Source: Corynebacterium hylobatis
Lineage (GTDB): Bacteria; Actinomycetota; Actinomycetes; Mycobacteriales; Mycobacteriaceae
Assembly (NCBI RefSeq): GCF_003955685.1
Contig: NZ_RXHJ01000002.1
Span: 1-64,000, forward strand
Length of the DNA: 64,000 nt
Direction: 5' to 3'
Positions within the stretch are counted from its first letter, which is position 1; every line of letters begins with the position of its first letter. The position numbers and the translations under genes are program-made. The notes beneath the pieces are model-generated. The model was not told where the DNA came from. It searched no databases and saw only the letters and a program-made list of their open reading frames with translations. Below, one piece after another: positions 1 through 9,485 of the stretch.

Positions 1-125
1 ACCGCGGCTGCCGCCACGGTCATCGCGGTCACGGCCACCGCGGAAACCGCCACGGTCGTCACGGTCACGCCCGCCACGGTAACCGCCACGGTCGCCGCCG
101 CGATCATCGCGACGCGGCGGACGGC
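1..125 (-). repeat. RGG/RDRDDRGG-coding tandem repeat in the deaD 3' end
   Basis: Imperfect direct repeats of roughly 24-30 bases, rich in CCGCCACGG on the plus strand. Read on the minus strand they encode arginine-glycine-aspartate units (RGG, RDRDDRGG). They are a protein-level low-complexity RNA-binding tail, not an intergenic array. The repeat may continue beyond the left edge. Confidence 0.7.
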
Positions 126-2091
126 CACCGGTGTCCGGCTCAATGTTGATCAGCTGGCCGGAGATGCGGGTATCGGACAGGCGGTCCAGAACCCCCGGGT
201 CCATGTTTTTCGGCAGCTCGACCAGAGTGTGGTCGATGGCGATGGTGATGCGACCGAAGTCCTTGCTGGACAGGCCACCCTCGTTGGCCAGGGCACCGAC
301 GATGGCACCCGGACGGACGTGCTGACGCTTGCCCACCGCGAGGCGGTAGGTGGTGAAGTCACCGTCGCGCTCGAAGCGGGAGCCGCGATCCTCGGAACGT
401 CCACCACGACGGTCGTCGCGGTCGAAGCGGTCCCGGCGGTCGCCGCGGTCCTGTCGGTCATTGCGCTCGCGGCGACGCTCCGGCGGCAGCTCCTTCATCA
501 GGAAGTCGGCGCCAGCCTGGGCCTGGGCGGCCAGGGCTGCGGCGACGTCCTCGAGCGGAACGTCCTTCTCTTCGGCATAACGCTTGATCATCTTGCGGAA
601 CACGTCCAGCTGATCAGACTCGAGGGCCTCGGTGATGGTGTCGGCAAACTTGGCCTTGCGGGCCTCGTTGACGTCATCGACCGAGGGCAGCTCCATCTCG
701 GTGAGCGGTGCCTTGGTGGCACGCTCGATGGCGCTGAGCATGCGACGCTCACGCGGGGTGACGAAGAGGATCGCCTCGCCGGTACGCCCTGCACGGCCGG
801 TGCGGCCGATGCGGTGGACGTAGGACTCGGTGTCGTTCGGGATGTCGAAGTTGAACACGTGGCTGATGCGCTCGACGTCCAGGCCGCGGGCGGCGACGTC
901 GGTGGCAACCAGGATGTCCAGTCGGCCGTCCTTGAGCTGATCGACCGTGCGCTCACGCTGGGCCTGGGCGATGTCGCCGTTGATGGCGGCAGCGGAGAAT
1001 CCGCGGGCGCGCAGCTTCTCGGCGATCTCCTCGGTCTCATGGCGGGTGCGCACGAAGACGATCATGGCCTCGAACTCGGTGACCTCGAGGATGCGGGTGA
1101 TCGCATCCAGCTTGTTGCGGTGTGCAACGTTGAGGTAGCGCTGGGTGATGTTGGTTGCGGTCCGGGTCTCGGACTTGACCGTGATCTCCTGCGGGTCGTT
1201 CAGGTACTGCTTGGAGATGCGCCGGATACCGTTGGGCATCGTCGCGGAGAACAGTGCGACCTGCTTCTCGTCCGGGGTGTCCCGGAGAATGCGCTCGACA
1301 TCCTCCTGGAAGCCCATGTTGAGCATCTCGTCTGCCTCGTCGAGGACGAGGAAGCGCAGACGGGAGATGTCCAGGGAGCCCTTCTCCAGGTGGTCGATGA
1401 CTCGACCCGGGGTGCCCACGATGATCTGGGCGCCACGGCGGAGACCGGAGAGCTGGATGCCGTAGGCCTGGCCACCGTAAATCGGCAGGACGTTGATCCG
1501 GCCCAGGTGGTCGGCGAAGGACTGGAAGGAATCCGCGACCTGGAGCGCGAGCTCACGGGTCGGTGCCAGGACCAGCGCCTGCGGCGAACGGTCCTCGATG
1601 TCGATGCGTGCCAGGACGGGCAGCGCGAAAGCCGCCGTCTTGCCGGTACCGGTCTGGGCGAGACCGACCACATCGTTGCCCTCCATGAGGACAGGAATGG
1701 TTTGAGCCTGAATGGCGGAGGGGGTTTCGAAACCCACCTTCTTCACCGCACGGAGGACAGCGTCGGGGAGGCCCAGGTTCGCGAACCCGTTGCCCTCCCC
1801 CTTCTCCTCTGAGGCTTCTTTGTTATCTGCGTCAGCAGTCTTTTCGTTGTCAGCGTTGTCCGGGACCTCGATGTCGGTCCCGGAGTCGGCAGCCTCAGAA
1901 TTATCCGCGTCCCTGGTGTCCTGATCCGCCTTGGCCGGTGCGTCGGGATTAACTACATCCTCGACAGTCAGCGGCCCGGTGGAGGCGGATGCAGCCTGCG
2001 CTGCGTCACCTTGCGGGTTTTCCTGAGATTCCGACAGATTCATGTCATCCGGCTCGTTCACGCCGCCGGTGGCGTTATCGGTAATGCTCAT
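1..2091 (-). CDS. deaD: DEAD-box ATP-dependent RNA helicase DeaD/CsdA (C-terminus cut by window edge)
   Basis: Unwinds structured RNA in ribosome assembly, mRNA decay and cold adaptation. The visible 697 residues begin with an acidic, low-complexity extension of about 95 residues. The helicase core follows, with AQTGTGKT near residue 147, PTRELA, DEAD inside LVLDEADEML near 247, a SAT motif near 281 and HRIGRTGR near 424. A DbpA-type RNA-binding domain lies near residues 583-645. The tail is a run of RGG/RDDRGG repeats, typical of long actinobacterial DeaD proteins, and the stop lies outside the window. The ATG at 2091 is the first in-frame start after the 158-base gap from lldD. The family call is secure; only the end is missing. 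Confidence 0.96.
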   Translation of the reverse strand, partial: MSITDNATGGVNEPDDMNLSESQENPQGDAAQAASASTGPLTVEDVVNPDAPAKADQDTRDADNSEAADSGTDIEVPDNADNEKTADADNKEASEEKGEGNGFANLGLPDAVLRAVKKVGFETPSAIQAQTIPVLMEGNDVVGLAQTGTGKTAAFALPVLARIDIEDRSPQALVLAPTRELALQVADSFQSFADHLGRINVLPIYGGQAYGIQLSGLRRGAQIIVGTPGRVIDHLEKGSLDISRLRFLVLDEADEMLNMGFQEDVERILRDTPDEKQVALFSATMPNGIRRISKQYLNDPQEITVKSETRTATNITQRYLNVAHRNKLDAITRILEVTEFEAMIVFVRTRHETEEIAEKLRARGFSAAAINGDIAQAQRERTVDQLKDGRLDILVATDVAARGLDVERISHVFNFDIPNDTESYVHRIGRTGRAGRTGEAILFVTPRERRMLSAIERATKAPLTEMELPSVDDVNEARKAKFADTITEALESDQLDVFRKMIKRYAEEKDVPLEDVAAALAAQAQAGADFLMKELPPERRRERNDRQDRGDRRDRFDRDDRRGGRSEDRGSRFERDGDFTTYRLAVGKRQHVRPGAIVGALANEGGLSSKDFGRITIAIDHTLVELPKNMDPGVLDRLSDTRISGQLINIEPDTGGRPPRRDDRGGDRGGYRGGRDRDDRGGFRGGRDRDDRGGSRG

Positions 2092-2249
2092 TGCCTGCCC
2101 AGCGTAGTCGAATGAAAAGCAAAAAACCATTTCATGTGGGGTGTTCTTCGTCGCATAAGCGGCTGGGGACATGTCCGCTCACCACAGCCGCCTATCGACG
2201 CCGCCGGGGCCCTGCCACGATCACCGCGCCGAAAGGAAATACCAGAGGG

Positions 2250-3527
2250 CTAACTGCGGTGCTCTTCCCGGGAGAGAGACGCAGGAGCAGAGCCCCGCGG
2301 CACCAGCCTGCTCAGCTGAGTGACGTGCCGGGGCCCCAGTTCCGCCAGTTCCGAGACCTGGAGCAGCTGCATGGTCCGACGGATCTGTTCGCTGAGGATG
2401 TCGATGGCCCGTTCCACCCCGGCCTCACCGCCGGCCATGAGGCCGTAGAGGTAGGCCCGGCCGATGAACGTGAATTTCGCCCCCAGGGCGATGGCCGCGA
2501 CGATGTCGGCGCCGTGCATGATGCCGGTGTCCATGGTGACGTCGATGTCATCACCCACTTCACGGGCCACCGCCGGCAGCAGGTGGAAGGGCACGGGTGC
2601 CCGGTCGAGCTGACGGCCCCCGTGATTGGACAGGACGATGCCGTCCACACCCAGGTCGGTGAGCTGCTTCGCGTCCTCCAGTGTCTGCACACCCTTGACC
2701 ACCAGTTTCCCGGGCCACAGGGCACGGATCTCCGCCAGGTCGGAGAACTGGATCGAGGGGTCCATCGCCGAGTTGAGCAGTTCGCCCACCGTGCCGCCGG
2801 TCGACGACAGGGAGGCGAAGCTCAACGGCGGGGTGGTCAGGAAATCCCACCACCACCAGGGCCGCGGGACGGCATCGAGCACGGTGCCCAGGGAGATCTG
2901 CGGCGGGATGGAGAAACCGTTGCGCTTGTCCCGCAGGCGGGCACCGGCCACCGGGGCGTCCACGGTGAACAGCAGGGTGTCAAAGCCTGCCTGGGCGGCC
3001 CGTTCCACCAGGCCGAAGGAGATCTCACGCTCGCGCATCACATAGAGCTGGAAGAAGTTCCGGCCCTGCGGGTTGGCGGCGCGGACGTCCTCGATGGAGG
3101 TGGTGCCCAGCGTCGAGAGGCAGAAGGGGATTCCCGCGCGGCCTGCGGCTGCGGCACCGGCCCGCTCCCCCTCCGTCTGCATCAGACGGGTGAATCCGGT
3201 GGGTGCGATGCCGAAAGGCAGGGCGGAGGGACCGCCGAAGACCTCGCAGCTGGTGTCCACCCGGGAGACGTCCCGCAGGATCGAGGGGTGGAATTCGATG
3301 TCCTGGAAGGCCTGGCGGGACCGGGCCATGGAGATCTCCTCATCGGCGGCACCATCGGTGTAGTCGAAGGCGGCCGCCGGGGTGCGCCACCTGGCCAGGT
3401 CCCGGAGGTCCTCGATGGACTGGGCGTTGCGCAGGCGGGTCTGCCCCACCCGGAGGGAGGGGCGCCGGAATTTCAGCAGCTGGAAGAGCTCGCTGGGCTG
3501 GGGTATCTGGCGCTGCATCTTCACCAT
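2250..3527 (-). CDS. lldD: FMN-dependent L-lactate dehydrogenase (quinone)
   Basis: Oxidises L-lactate to pyruvate and passes electrons to the menaquinone pool at the membrane. The 425-residue protein carries the alpha-hydroxy-acid oxidase fold: an [11 protein letters not shown] segment near the N-terminus, the active-site segment SNHGGRQLD, and the FMN-phosphate loop [13 protein letters not shown]. An N-terminal arm starting MVKMQRQ is like that of corynebacterial LldD. The ATG at 3527 was chosen because GGAAGGAA lies just upstream; a longer open frame to 3941 runs into the divergent permease gene and is not needed. It is transcribed away from the permease. No lactate permease gene adjoins it, unlike the usual C. 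glutamicum operon. Confidence 0.93.
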   Translation of the reverse strand: MVKMQRQIPQPSELFQLLKFRRPSLRVGQTRLRNAQSIEDLRDLARWRTPAAAFDYTDGAADEEISMARSRQAFQDIEFHPSILRDVSRVDTSCEVFGGPSALPFGIAPTGFTRLMQTEGERAGAAAAGRAGIPFCLSTLGTTSIEDVRAANPQGRNFFQLYVMREREISFGLVERAAQAGFDTLLFTVDAPVAGARLRDKRNGFSIPPQISLGTVLDAVPRPWWWWDFLTTPPLSFASLSSTGGTVGELLNSAMDPSIQFSDLAEIRALWPGKLVVKGVQTLEDAKQLTDLGVDGIVLSNHGGRQLDRAPVPFHLLPAVAREVGDDIDVTMDTGIMHGADIVAAIALGAKFTFIGRAYLYGLMAGGEAGVERAIDILSEQIRRTMQLLQVSELAELGPRHVTQLSRLVPRGSAPASLSREEHRS

Positions 3528-3643
3528 GGGGTTCCTTCCGTCCGAAATGTGATCCAGACTACCTTCAGGTGAAGGCCCCGGCGAGGATGTACTACCGGGG
3601 GCCGGCGGGCGACGCAGCGGGACGGTCCCCAAAGTCAATGCCG

Positions 3644-3724
3644 CCTCTTCGAGAACAGCCTTTCGAGAGGAGCCTCTTCGCGGGCCCCAGGGACGGTCTT
3701 CTCGAAGAGGTGATCTCGAAGAGG
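3644..3724. promoter_or_regulatory. Cluster of CCTCTTCGAGAA inverted and direct repeats in the lldD/permease divergent region
   Basis: The 313-base gap between lldD and the permease (3528-3840) has no gene. It holds CCTCTTCGAGAA at 3644-3655 and its perfect reverse complement at 3699-3710. An 11-base copy in that same orientation lies at 3714-3724, and partial copies at 3659-3670 and 3673-3680. Such spacing suits repeated operator half-sites for a regulator of one or both genes. The arms could also form a hairpin, but no T-run follows. No binding protein can be named. Confidence 0.5.
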
Positions 3725-3840
3725 AGGACGGCCAGGGATACGAGGCCTGCAGTCCAGGCGGATTCTCTTCCATCCTCCCCAGGTCTAAGGTGTTACCTGG
3801 CTTTTCCACATCTTCCCCCCGTCCGGCAAAGGATCCGTCC

Positions 3841-5229
3841 ATGACCGAAACTCCGACGGCGACGTCCACGACCGTCGTCAAGCGGCCCGGCCTCAAGGCC
3901 CGGCACATCCACTTCATCGCGCTGGGTTCGGCCATCGGCACGGGCCTGTTCTACGGCTCGGCCGGCGCGATACAGGCTGCCGGTCCCTCCGTGCTGCTGG
4001 TCTACCTGCTCGGCGGCGCGGTGGTGTACTTCATGCTCCGCGCCCTCGGCGAGATGGCCGTGCGCATGCCCGTCACCGGTTCTTTCGCCGAGTACACCCG
4101 CGCCCACCTGGGCGGCTGGGCCGGTTACATCACCGGCTGGATGTTCGCCTTCGAGATGATGATCGTGTGTCTGGCGGACCTCACGGCCATCGCCATCTAC
4201 ATGCGCTTCTGGTTCCCGGACACCCAGCAGTGGATCTGGGTGGCGGCCACCCTGCTCATCGTGGGCGCGGCGAACCTGGCGAGTGTGCGCAGCTTCGGTG
4301 AGCTGGAGTTCATCTTCACCATCATCAAGGTCACGGCCGTGGTGGGCATGATCATCGGTGGCGCCGCCATCCTCGCCTTCGGGTTGGGCGATTCCGCGCA
4401 CAACGTCGGCCTGGACAACCTGGTCAATGACGGCGGCTTCTTCCCCAACGGTTTCGAGGGCATGATCGCCGCCTTCATCCTCGTCCTCTTCGCTTTCGGC
4501 GGCACCGAGATCATCGGCGTGGCCGGCACCGAAGCGGAGGACCCGGAGCGGGCGATCCCGAAGGCCGTGAACACCGTGCCCGCGCGCATCCTGCTCTTCT
4601 ACGTCGGTGCGATCCTGGTCATCCTGGCGCTGAACCCGTGGGCCACCATCACCGGTGAGGAATCGCCCTTCGTGCAGATCTTCTCCACCCTCGGCGTGAA
4701 CTGGGCCGCCGCACTGCTCAACGTCGTGGTCATCACCGCGGCGCTCTCGGCCATCAACGCCGATCTCTTCGGCGCGGGCCGCGTCCTCACCGGCCTGGCG
4801 AAGCAGAACCTCGCCCCGAAGATCATGGCGAAGACGGTGCGCGGCATCCCCGTGATGACCACCGTCATCCTCCTGCTCACCCTCATCGTGGGCACCGCGC
4901 TCAACGCCATCCTGCCGGAGCGGGTCTTCGAGATCGTGGCCGCCCTGGCCACCTTCGCCACCATCTACGTGTGGCTGATGATCCTGCTGGCGCAGGTTGC
5001 TTCTCGACGCCGCATGTCCCCCACCGAGGTAGCCGAACTGAAGTTCCCCGTGCCCCTCTGGCCCTACGGGCAGTTCTTCGCCATCGCCTTCATCATCTTC
5101 ACCTTCGGCATCATGATCTGGCTGGACCAGTACCACCTGGCACTGGGTGTGGGTGTCGGCTTCCTCATCCTCATGACCGCGCTCTACTACGCCACCGGCC
5201 GGCCCAAGGTGCAGGGGGCGGCCGTATGA
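3841..5229 (+). CDS. APC-family amino-acid permease (AnsP/AroP/ProY type)
   Basis: A proton-coupled amino-acid importer of the cytoplasmic membrane, 462 residues with about 12 hydrophobic segments. The first helix carries the family signature [13 protein letters not shown], and the helix 6 region has [19 protein letters not shown], the substrate and proton site of the AAT subfamily. The ATG at 3841 follows AAAGGA; an earlier in-frame start at 3790 has no ribosome site. The stop overlaps the next start by ATGA, so the DUF6457-like gene is probably co-translated. The substrate (aromatic, proline, threonine or another) cannot be decided from sequence alone. Confidence 0.9.
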   Translation: MTETPTATSTTVVKRPGLKARHIHFIALGSAIGTGLFYGSAGAIQAAGPSVLLVYLLGGAVVYFMLRALGEMAVRMPVTGSFAEYTRAHLGGWAGYITGWMFAFEMMIVCLADLTAIAIYMRFWFPDTQQWIWVAATLLIVGAANLASVRSFGELEFIFTIIKVTAVVGMIIGGAAILAFGLGDSAHNVGLDNLVNDGGFFPNGFEGMIAAFILVLFAFGGTEIIGVAGTEAEDPERAIPKAVNTVPARILLFYVGAILVILALNPWATITGEESPFVQIFSTLGVNWAAALLNVVVITAALSAINADLFGAGRVLTGLAKQNLAPKIMAKTVRGIPVMTTVILLLTLIVGTALNAILPERVFEIVAALATFATIYVWLMILLAQVASRRRMSPTEVAELKFPVPLWPYGQFFAIAFIIFTFGIMIWLDQYHLALGVGVGFLILMTALYYATGRPKVQGAAV

Positions 5230-5522
5230 GTGCGGAGAAGTCCGGCCAGGACCTGAGCGAGGCGAAGGCCTGGCTGGAGCAGGTCTCCGGGGAACTCGGT
5301 CTGGCACCGGAGATCATCGAGGAACTGCTCCATGACCTGCTGGATCTCACCCGCGATGTGGCTCACGGTCCCTCCCGACCGGCCGCACCGCTGACCGCCT
5401 TCCTCGTGGGCCTGGCCAGCGGCCGCGCGCTGACCGCGGACATGCCGGATGAGGGGGCCGTGGATAAGTCCCGCGAGAACATCACCCGGGTCCTCGACCT
5501 GCTGGACAACCTCTCTACATAG
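5226..5522 (+). CDS. Small DUF6457-like protein of the formate dehydrogenase locus (Cg0617-like)
   Basis: A 98-residue, mostly helical soluble protein with an acidic N-terminal helix and a central PAAPLTAFLVGLASGRA segment. This type occurs in actinobacteria beside, or fused to, molybdenum-cofactor genes. In C. glutamicum the gene between fdhD and fdhF (cg0617) is of this kind and belongs to the formate dehydrogenase locus, so a role in maturing FdhF is a reasonable inference. The ATG overlaps the permease stop (ATGA), and fdhF starts 26 bases downstream. No catalytic motif is visible. Confidence 0.8.
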   Translation: MSAEKSGQDLSEAKAWLEQVSGELGLAPEIIEELLHDLLDLTRDVAHGPSRPAAPLTAFLVGLASGRALTADMPDEGAVDKSRENITRVLDLLDNLST

Positions 5523-5548
5523 ACCCATTCGGCGGCTACCATGGATTC

Positions 5549-7864
5549 ATGGTCACTCCGCATCAGGTCTCCGCCGTCAACCCGGTCGCCAACGAATTCG
5601 ACAACCCGAAGGTCACGAAGCGGTCGAAGTCCGCCGCCGGATTGCCGGGTGTCTACCACGCGATGCAGCACGCCATCCCGGCGCGCGGCCTGCTGCCCCT
5701 GCTGACAATGAACAAGCACGGCGGCGTGGACTGCCCGGGTTGTGCCTGGCCGGAACCTGCCCAGGGGGATATCGGGGTGGTGGAGTTCTGCGAGAACGGC
5801 GCGAAGGCCATCGCGGAGGAAACCACCCCGGACCGGGCGGGCGTGGATTTCTGGGCGCAGCACACTGTGCAGGACCTGCGGGCGAAGACCGACCACTGGC
5901 TGGGCAAGCAGGGACGTATCACCGCCCCTATGCTCTATGACCGCAGCAGCGGGGATGAGCACTACCGCCCGGTCAGCTGGGACGAGGCCTACCGGATCAT
6001 CGCGGAGCAGCTGCAGGAGACGGAGCCGGAGGAGGCCATCTGGTACACCTCGGGGCGTGCCTCCAACGAGGCGGCCTACATGTTCGGCCTGCTGGCCCGG
6101 CGCCACGGCAGCAACAACCTGCCCGACTGCGGCAACATGTGCCACGAGTCCACCGGTTCCGCCCTCGGTGAGACGCTCGGCCTGGGCAAGGGCTCGGTGA
6201 CCATGAACGACTTCTACATCACCGACCTGATGATCTCCGTGGGCCAGAACCCGGGCACGAACCACCCGCGCGCGCTGACCGCCTTCCAGAAGTGCAAGGA
6301 GAACGGCGGGAAGATCCTGGCGATCAACCCGATCCCGGAGACCGGCCTCATGGCCTTCTCCGAGCCGCAGTCCGTCAAGGGTGCACTCGGCATCTCGGAG
6401 AAGCTGGCCGATGAGTACCTGCAGATCCGCCTCGACGGCGACCGCGCCTTCTTCCAGGCCCTCAACCGCGAGCTGATCCGCCGCGACGCCATCGACCACG
6501 AGTTCCTGGACAAGTTCTGCTCCGGCGTGGAGGAGACGATCGAGCACCTCAACAGCCTCGATGATGCGGAGCTGCTGCGCGGCTGTGGGCTGAGCATGGC
6601 GGAGATTCAGAAGGCCGCGGACATCGTCGAGGAGTCCAGCAGCGTGATCGTCACCTGGACGCTGGGGGTGACCCAGCACAAGAACGCCGTCTACACCATC
6701 CGGGAGATGGTCAACTTCCTGCTGCTTACGGGCAACATCGGTAAGCCAGGTGCCGGTACCGCTCCCCTGCGCGGCCACTCCAACGTCCAGGGCAACCGCA
6801 CCGTGGGCATCTGGGAGAAGATGCCGGACCGTTTCCTGCAGGCACTGGAGGACCGTTTCGGTTTCGACGTCCCGCGCGAGGACGGCCTCGACACCGTCGA
6901 TGCCCTGCGCGCCATGTGGGAGGGCAAGACGAAGTTCTTCATGTCGCTGGGCGGCAACCTGGTGCGCGTCGCCTCGGACACCACCCGCCTGGAATCGGCC
7001 ATGAGCCAGCAGGAACTGACCGTGCACCTGTCCACCAAGCCCAACGGCTCCCATGCCTGGCCGGGTGAGAAGTCGCTGATCCTGCCGGTCCGGGCACGCA
7101 CGGACGAGGACGTCCAGGCTGCCGGCCGCCAGCAGATCACCGTGGAGAACTCCGTGGGCATCGTCTCCGCCTCGGTGGGCAAGCGACGCGCCAACAAGGA
7201 CCTGGACCTGCAGGCCGAGCCGGAGATCATCGGGAAAATCGGCCACCACACCTTCGGCGATGATTTCTGGCTGCCCATGGTCGATGACTACGGCGTGGTC
7301 CGCGATCACATCGAGGCCACCATCCCCGGCTTCGAGGACTACAACCGCCGCATCGAGATCCCCGGTGGTTTCGCCCTGCCCAACGGCCCCCGCGAGCGGA
7401 TCTTCCACACCGCGACCGGCAAGGCGCAGCTGACCGTCAACCAGACCGAGGTCATCGAACTGCCCGAAGGCCATCTGCTGCTGCAGACCGTGCGTTCGCA
7501 TGACCAGTACAACTCCACCATCTACGGCCTGGACGACCGCTACCGCGGCGTGAAGAACGGCCGCCGGGTGGTCTTCGTCAACCCCGAGGACGCCCGCGAG
7601 CGCGGCCTGCGCGACGGCGACCTGGTCGACATCGTCTCCGTCTTCCGGGGCGAGGAACGCCGCGCCCCGAACTTCCGGGTCGTGGAGTACCCCTCCGCCC
7701 GCGACTGCGTGACCACCTACTTCCCCGAGGCCAACGTGCTCGTGCCGATGGATTCCGTGGCCGAGCTGTCCAATACCCCGGTGTCCAAGTCCGTGATCGT
7801 GCGCCTGGAGCCGCTGGGCACGCGGGCCGAGGACCACGTCTCGGAGAAGGCGGAGGCGAAGTAG
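5549..7864 (+). CDS. fdhF: Molybdenum formate dehydrogenase-like oxidoreductase (FdhF/YdeP family)
   Basis: A 771-residue bis-molybdopterin oxidoreductase, predicted to oxidise formate in the cytoplasm. Cys62, Cys65 and Cys81 (CPGC then FCENG) mark an N-terminal iron-sulfur site with fewer cysteines than classical formate dehydrogenases, as in the YdeP branch. The NMCHES motif near residue 197 supplies the Cys-His pair that aligns with the active-site Sec/Cys-His of formate dehydrogenases. A C-terminal dinucleotide-binding domain contains LLQTVRSHDQYNSTIYG. fdhD follows with no gap. The C. glutamicum homologue is needed for formate oxidation. No strong ribosome site precedes the ATG at 5549. 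Confidence 0.92.
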   Translation: MVTPHQVSAVNPVANEFDNPKVTKRSKSAAGLPGVYHAMQHAIPARGLLPLLTMNKHGGVDCPGCAWPEPAQGDIGVVEFCENGAKAIAEETTPDRAGVDFWAQHTVQDLRAKTDHWLGKQGRITAPMLYDRSSGDEHYRPVSWDEAYRIIAEQLQETEPEEAIWYTSGRASNEAAYMFGLLARRHGSNNLPDCGNMCHESTGSALGETLGLGKGSVTMNDFYITDLMISVGQNPGTNHPRALTAFQKCKENGGKILAINPIPETGLMAFSEPQSVKGALGISEKLADEYLQIRLDGDRAFFQALNRELIRRDAIDHEFLDKFCSGVEETIEHLNSLDDAELLRGCGLSMAEIQKAADIVEESSSVIVTWTLGVTQHKNAVYTIREMVNFLLLTGNIGKPGAGTAPLRGHSNVQGNRTVGIWEKMPDRFLQALEDRFGFDVPREDGLDTVDALRAMWEGKTKFFMSLGGNLVRVASDTTRLESAMSQQELTVHLSTKPNGSHAWPGEKSLILPVRARTDEDVQAAGRQQITVENSVGIVSASVGKRRANKDLDLQAEPEIIGKIGHHTFGDDFWLPMVDDYGVVRDHIEATIPGFEDYNRRIEIPGGFALPNGPRERIFHTATGKAQLTVNQTEVIELPEGHLLLQTVRSHDQYNSTIYGLDDRYRGVKNGRRVVFVNPEDARERGLRDGDLVDIVSVFRGEERRAPNFRVVEYPSARDCVTTYFPEANVLVPMDSVAELSNTPVSKSVIVRLEPLGTRAEDHVSEKAEAK

Positions 7865-8722
7865 ATGGGGCGGATCACCCGCGACTTCGCGGTCACCCGC
7901 GTGCACGTGGCGGAGGACGGCAGCTGGTTCACCGACACGCGTGCCGACACCGTCGCCGGGGAGGAACCGCTGGAGCTGCAGGTCAACGGCACGACGCTGA
8001 CCACGACGATGCGCACCCCGGGCCACGACATCGAGCTCATCCACGGCTTCCTCCACGGCGAGGGGCTCATCCACGGGCGCACTGACGTGGCGGAGGCCCG
8101 CTACTGCTCCGGCACGGACGCCTCCGGGCAGAACACCTACAACCTGCTGGAGGTGGAACTCGCCCGCGGGGTGGCGACCCCGGGACCGGAGTTCGTCCGG
8201 GCGGTGACCACCACCTCGGCCTGCGGGGTGTGCGGTTCCAGCTCCATCAAGCAGATCATGGGCAAGCAAACCCACCCGATCACCCCGATCGAACTCGACC
8301 CCAACGTGGTCATCTCCCTGCCAGAGAAACTCCGCGCGAGGCAGAAAGCTTTTCGACGCACCGGCGGCATCCACGCCGCCGGCGCCTTCACCCTCGAGGG
8401 CGAGCCGGTGGTCATCCGCGAGGACATCGGCCGGCACAACGCCGCCGACAAGGTCATCGGTTCCCTTCTGCTGGCCGACCGCCTGCCCGCCGAGGAGCTG
8501 ATCCTGGTGATGAGCAGCCGCGCCTCCTTCGAGCTGGTGCAGAAGGCCGTGATGGCCGGTTTCCCCGCCCTGGTGGCGGTCTCCGCGGCCAGCTCCCTGG
8601 CTGTGGAGCTGGCCCGGGAGGCCGGGATGACACTGACCGGTTTCACGCGGGGTGAGCGTTTCAACCTGTATTCGGGGGCGCTGAAGGCTGCGCCTCAGGT
8701 GACCCTCTCCGCACCCCGGTAG
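7865..8722 (+). CDS. fdhD: Formate dehydrogenase accessory sulfurtransferase FdhD
   Basis: Delivers sulfur from a cysteine desulfurase to the molybdenum cofactor so that FdhF becomes active. The 285-residue protein has the hallmark CGVC motif (Cys120 and Cys123), a GGIHAAG segment and EDIGRHNAADKVIG, all conserved in FdhD. The ATG directly abuts the fdhF stop codon, so the two are surely co-expressed. The last 28 bases overlap a decayed hutI tail on the other strand, suggesting that a deletion fused the two loci. Confidence 0.96.
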   Translation: MGRITRDFAVTRVHVAEDGSWFTDTRADTVAGEEPLELQVNGTTLTTTMRTPGHDIELIHGFLHGEGLIHGRTDVAEARYCSGTDASGQNTYNLLEVELARGVATPGPEFVRAVTTTSACGVCGSSSIKQIMGKQTHPITPIELDPNVVISLPEKLRARQKAFRRTGGIHAAGAFTLEGEPVVIREDIGRHNAADKVIGSLLLADRLPAEELILVMSSRASFELVQKAVMAGFPALVAVSAASSLAVELAREAGMTLTGFTRGERFNLYSGALKAAPQVTLSAPR

Positions 8723-8781
8723 GTGCGCCAGCTCAGCGGCATGCCCGGCCGGTAGGCCAGGTCGATGGCGTGGGCGGTGTC
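8695..8781 (-). pseudogene. hutI: Remnant of the imidazolonepropionase (hutI) C-terminus
   Basis: On the minus strand about 28 codons, ending in TGA, encode DTAHAIDLAYRPGMPL and a short tail. This resembles the C-terminal strand of HutI, where actinobacterial proteins have a HLAYRPG-type motif. An in-frame TGA stands immediately upstream, so only the tail survives. The position next to a broken hutG strengthens the call. The match is short, and the rest of the gene is gone. Confidence 0.45.
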
Positions 8782-8813
8782 GGATCAGCCCATCCCCTCG
8801 TATCCTGCGGGGC

Positions 8814-9289
8814 ATGACCTCCATCAACAGAGATTTCCCCGCCGAGGCCTGGACCGGCCGCGATGATGGACCGGGCCCAGGGCACGCGCGCTGGCATTCC
8901 GTCATCGGCCCAGTCACGGACACCCCCGGGGTGGCTCTGCTGGGCTTCGCTTCTGAGGAGAGCGTGCGCCGCAACAGCGGCCGACTCGGTGCCGCTGCAG
9001 GGCCCCGCCATCCGTTCCGCTCTGACCTCGCACTTGAGCTCACGGCTGATCGCTCGCACATCCACGTCAGCATCGAACTTGATGCTCTTCCGGCTGCGGA
9101 TGCCGGGGGGCAGCGCTTCCGCTGCAGTGAGCATCTAACTGGCCTATTATTCGCGCAGTGTCGCTCGCTCTGGCCCGTACCGACTGACTTTCGCTTGTCG
9201 ACGTCATCGAGTTCAACCCCTCCTTCGACTATGACAACCGCACGGCACGCATTGCTGCGTGGCTGGTCAGCGATATATCCGAGGCTTAG
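8814..9289 (+). pseudogene. hutG: Broken formimidoylglutamase (hutG)
   Basis: Three pieces of a ureohydrolase of the histidine pathway survive. The N-terminus has GVALLGFASEESVRRNSGR, the typical HutG opening. A middle piece, HVSIELDALPAADAG, matches the metal-site strand. The C-terminal piece at about 9195-9289, VIEFNPSFDYDNRTARIAAW, lies in another reading frame and ends in TAG. The distances are far too short for a roughly 310-residue enzyme, so several internal deletions and frameshifts have occurred. The gene cannot make a working enzyme. It marks the chromosomal side of the island that follows. Confidence 0.75.
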
Positions 9290-9453
9290 TTGACGAGTTT
9301 CACAATCGGATGGACAGGAAGGTTCCCTCTACAGAGTCTAACTCTCCTCCAGCACCCACCGCTTGTCTTGCTCAGCGATTCGACATCATCTTCTCGCCCT
9401 GTCGTGCGTTCCCGATAATGTTGTTCCCAAAGGGCGAACGGCTGAAGTTTTCT

Positions 9454-9480
9454 CGGCCAGTTCACACAGTGACGAAAGGG
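9454..9480 (+). promoter_or_regulatory. Leader motif CGGCCAGTTC-CACACAG upstream of the Z1 gene
   Basis: The 27 bases before the Z1 ribosome site contain CGGCCAGTTCACACAG and then GACGAAAGGG. Almost the same text recurs at 16870-16900, before the second GHKL ATPase gene, with one inserted T. Sharing between two leaders of the same island suggests a common operator, an mRNA element or a duplicated start region. The 164 bases between the hutG remnant and this motif (9290-9453) hold no recognisable gene. Confidence 0.5.
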
Positions 9481-9485
9481 AACTC

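Noticed and set aside
1..125. Short regular repeats resembling a CRISPR-like array
   Set aside because: The units are contiguous and in frame with deaD, encoding RGG/RDDRGG; there are no unique spacers.
229..1812. Long plus-strand open frame opposite deaD
   Set aside because: It is antisense to clear helicase motifs, has no family features, and is rich in Gly/Val/Asp as expected for a shadow of high-G+C coding sequence.
5363..9073. 1236-codon minus-strand open frame
   Set aside because: It runs antisense through fdhF and fdhD, which show conserved motifs throughout. There is no recognisable domain in the antisense product.
9290..9453. Integration site or att repeat at the left edge of the island
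   Set aside because: No tRNA, integrase or matching direct repeat near 22530-22687 could be found by eye.
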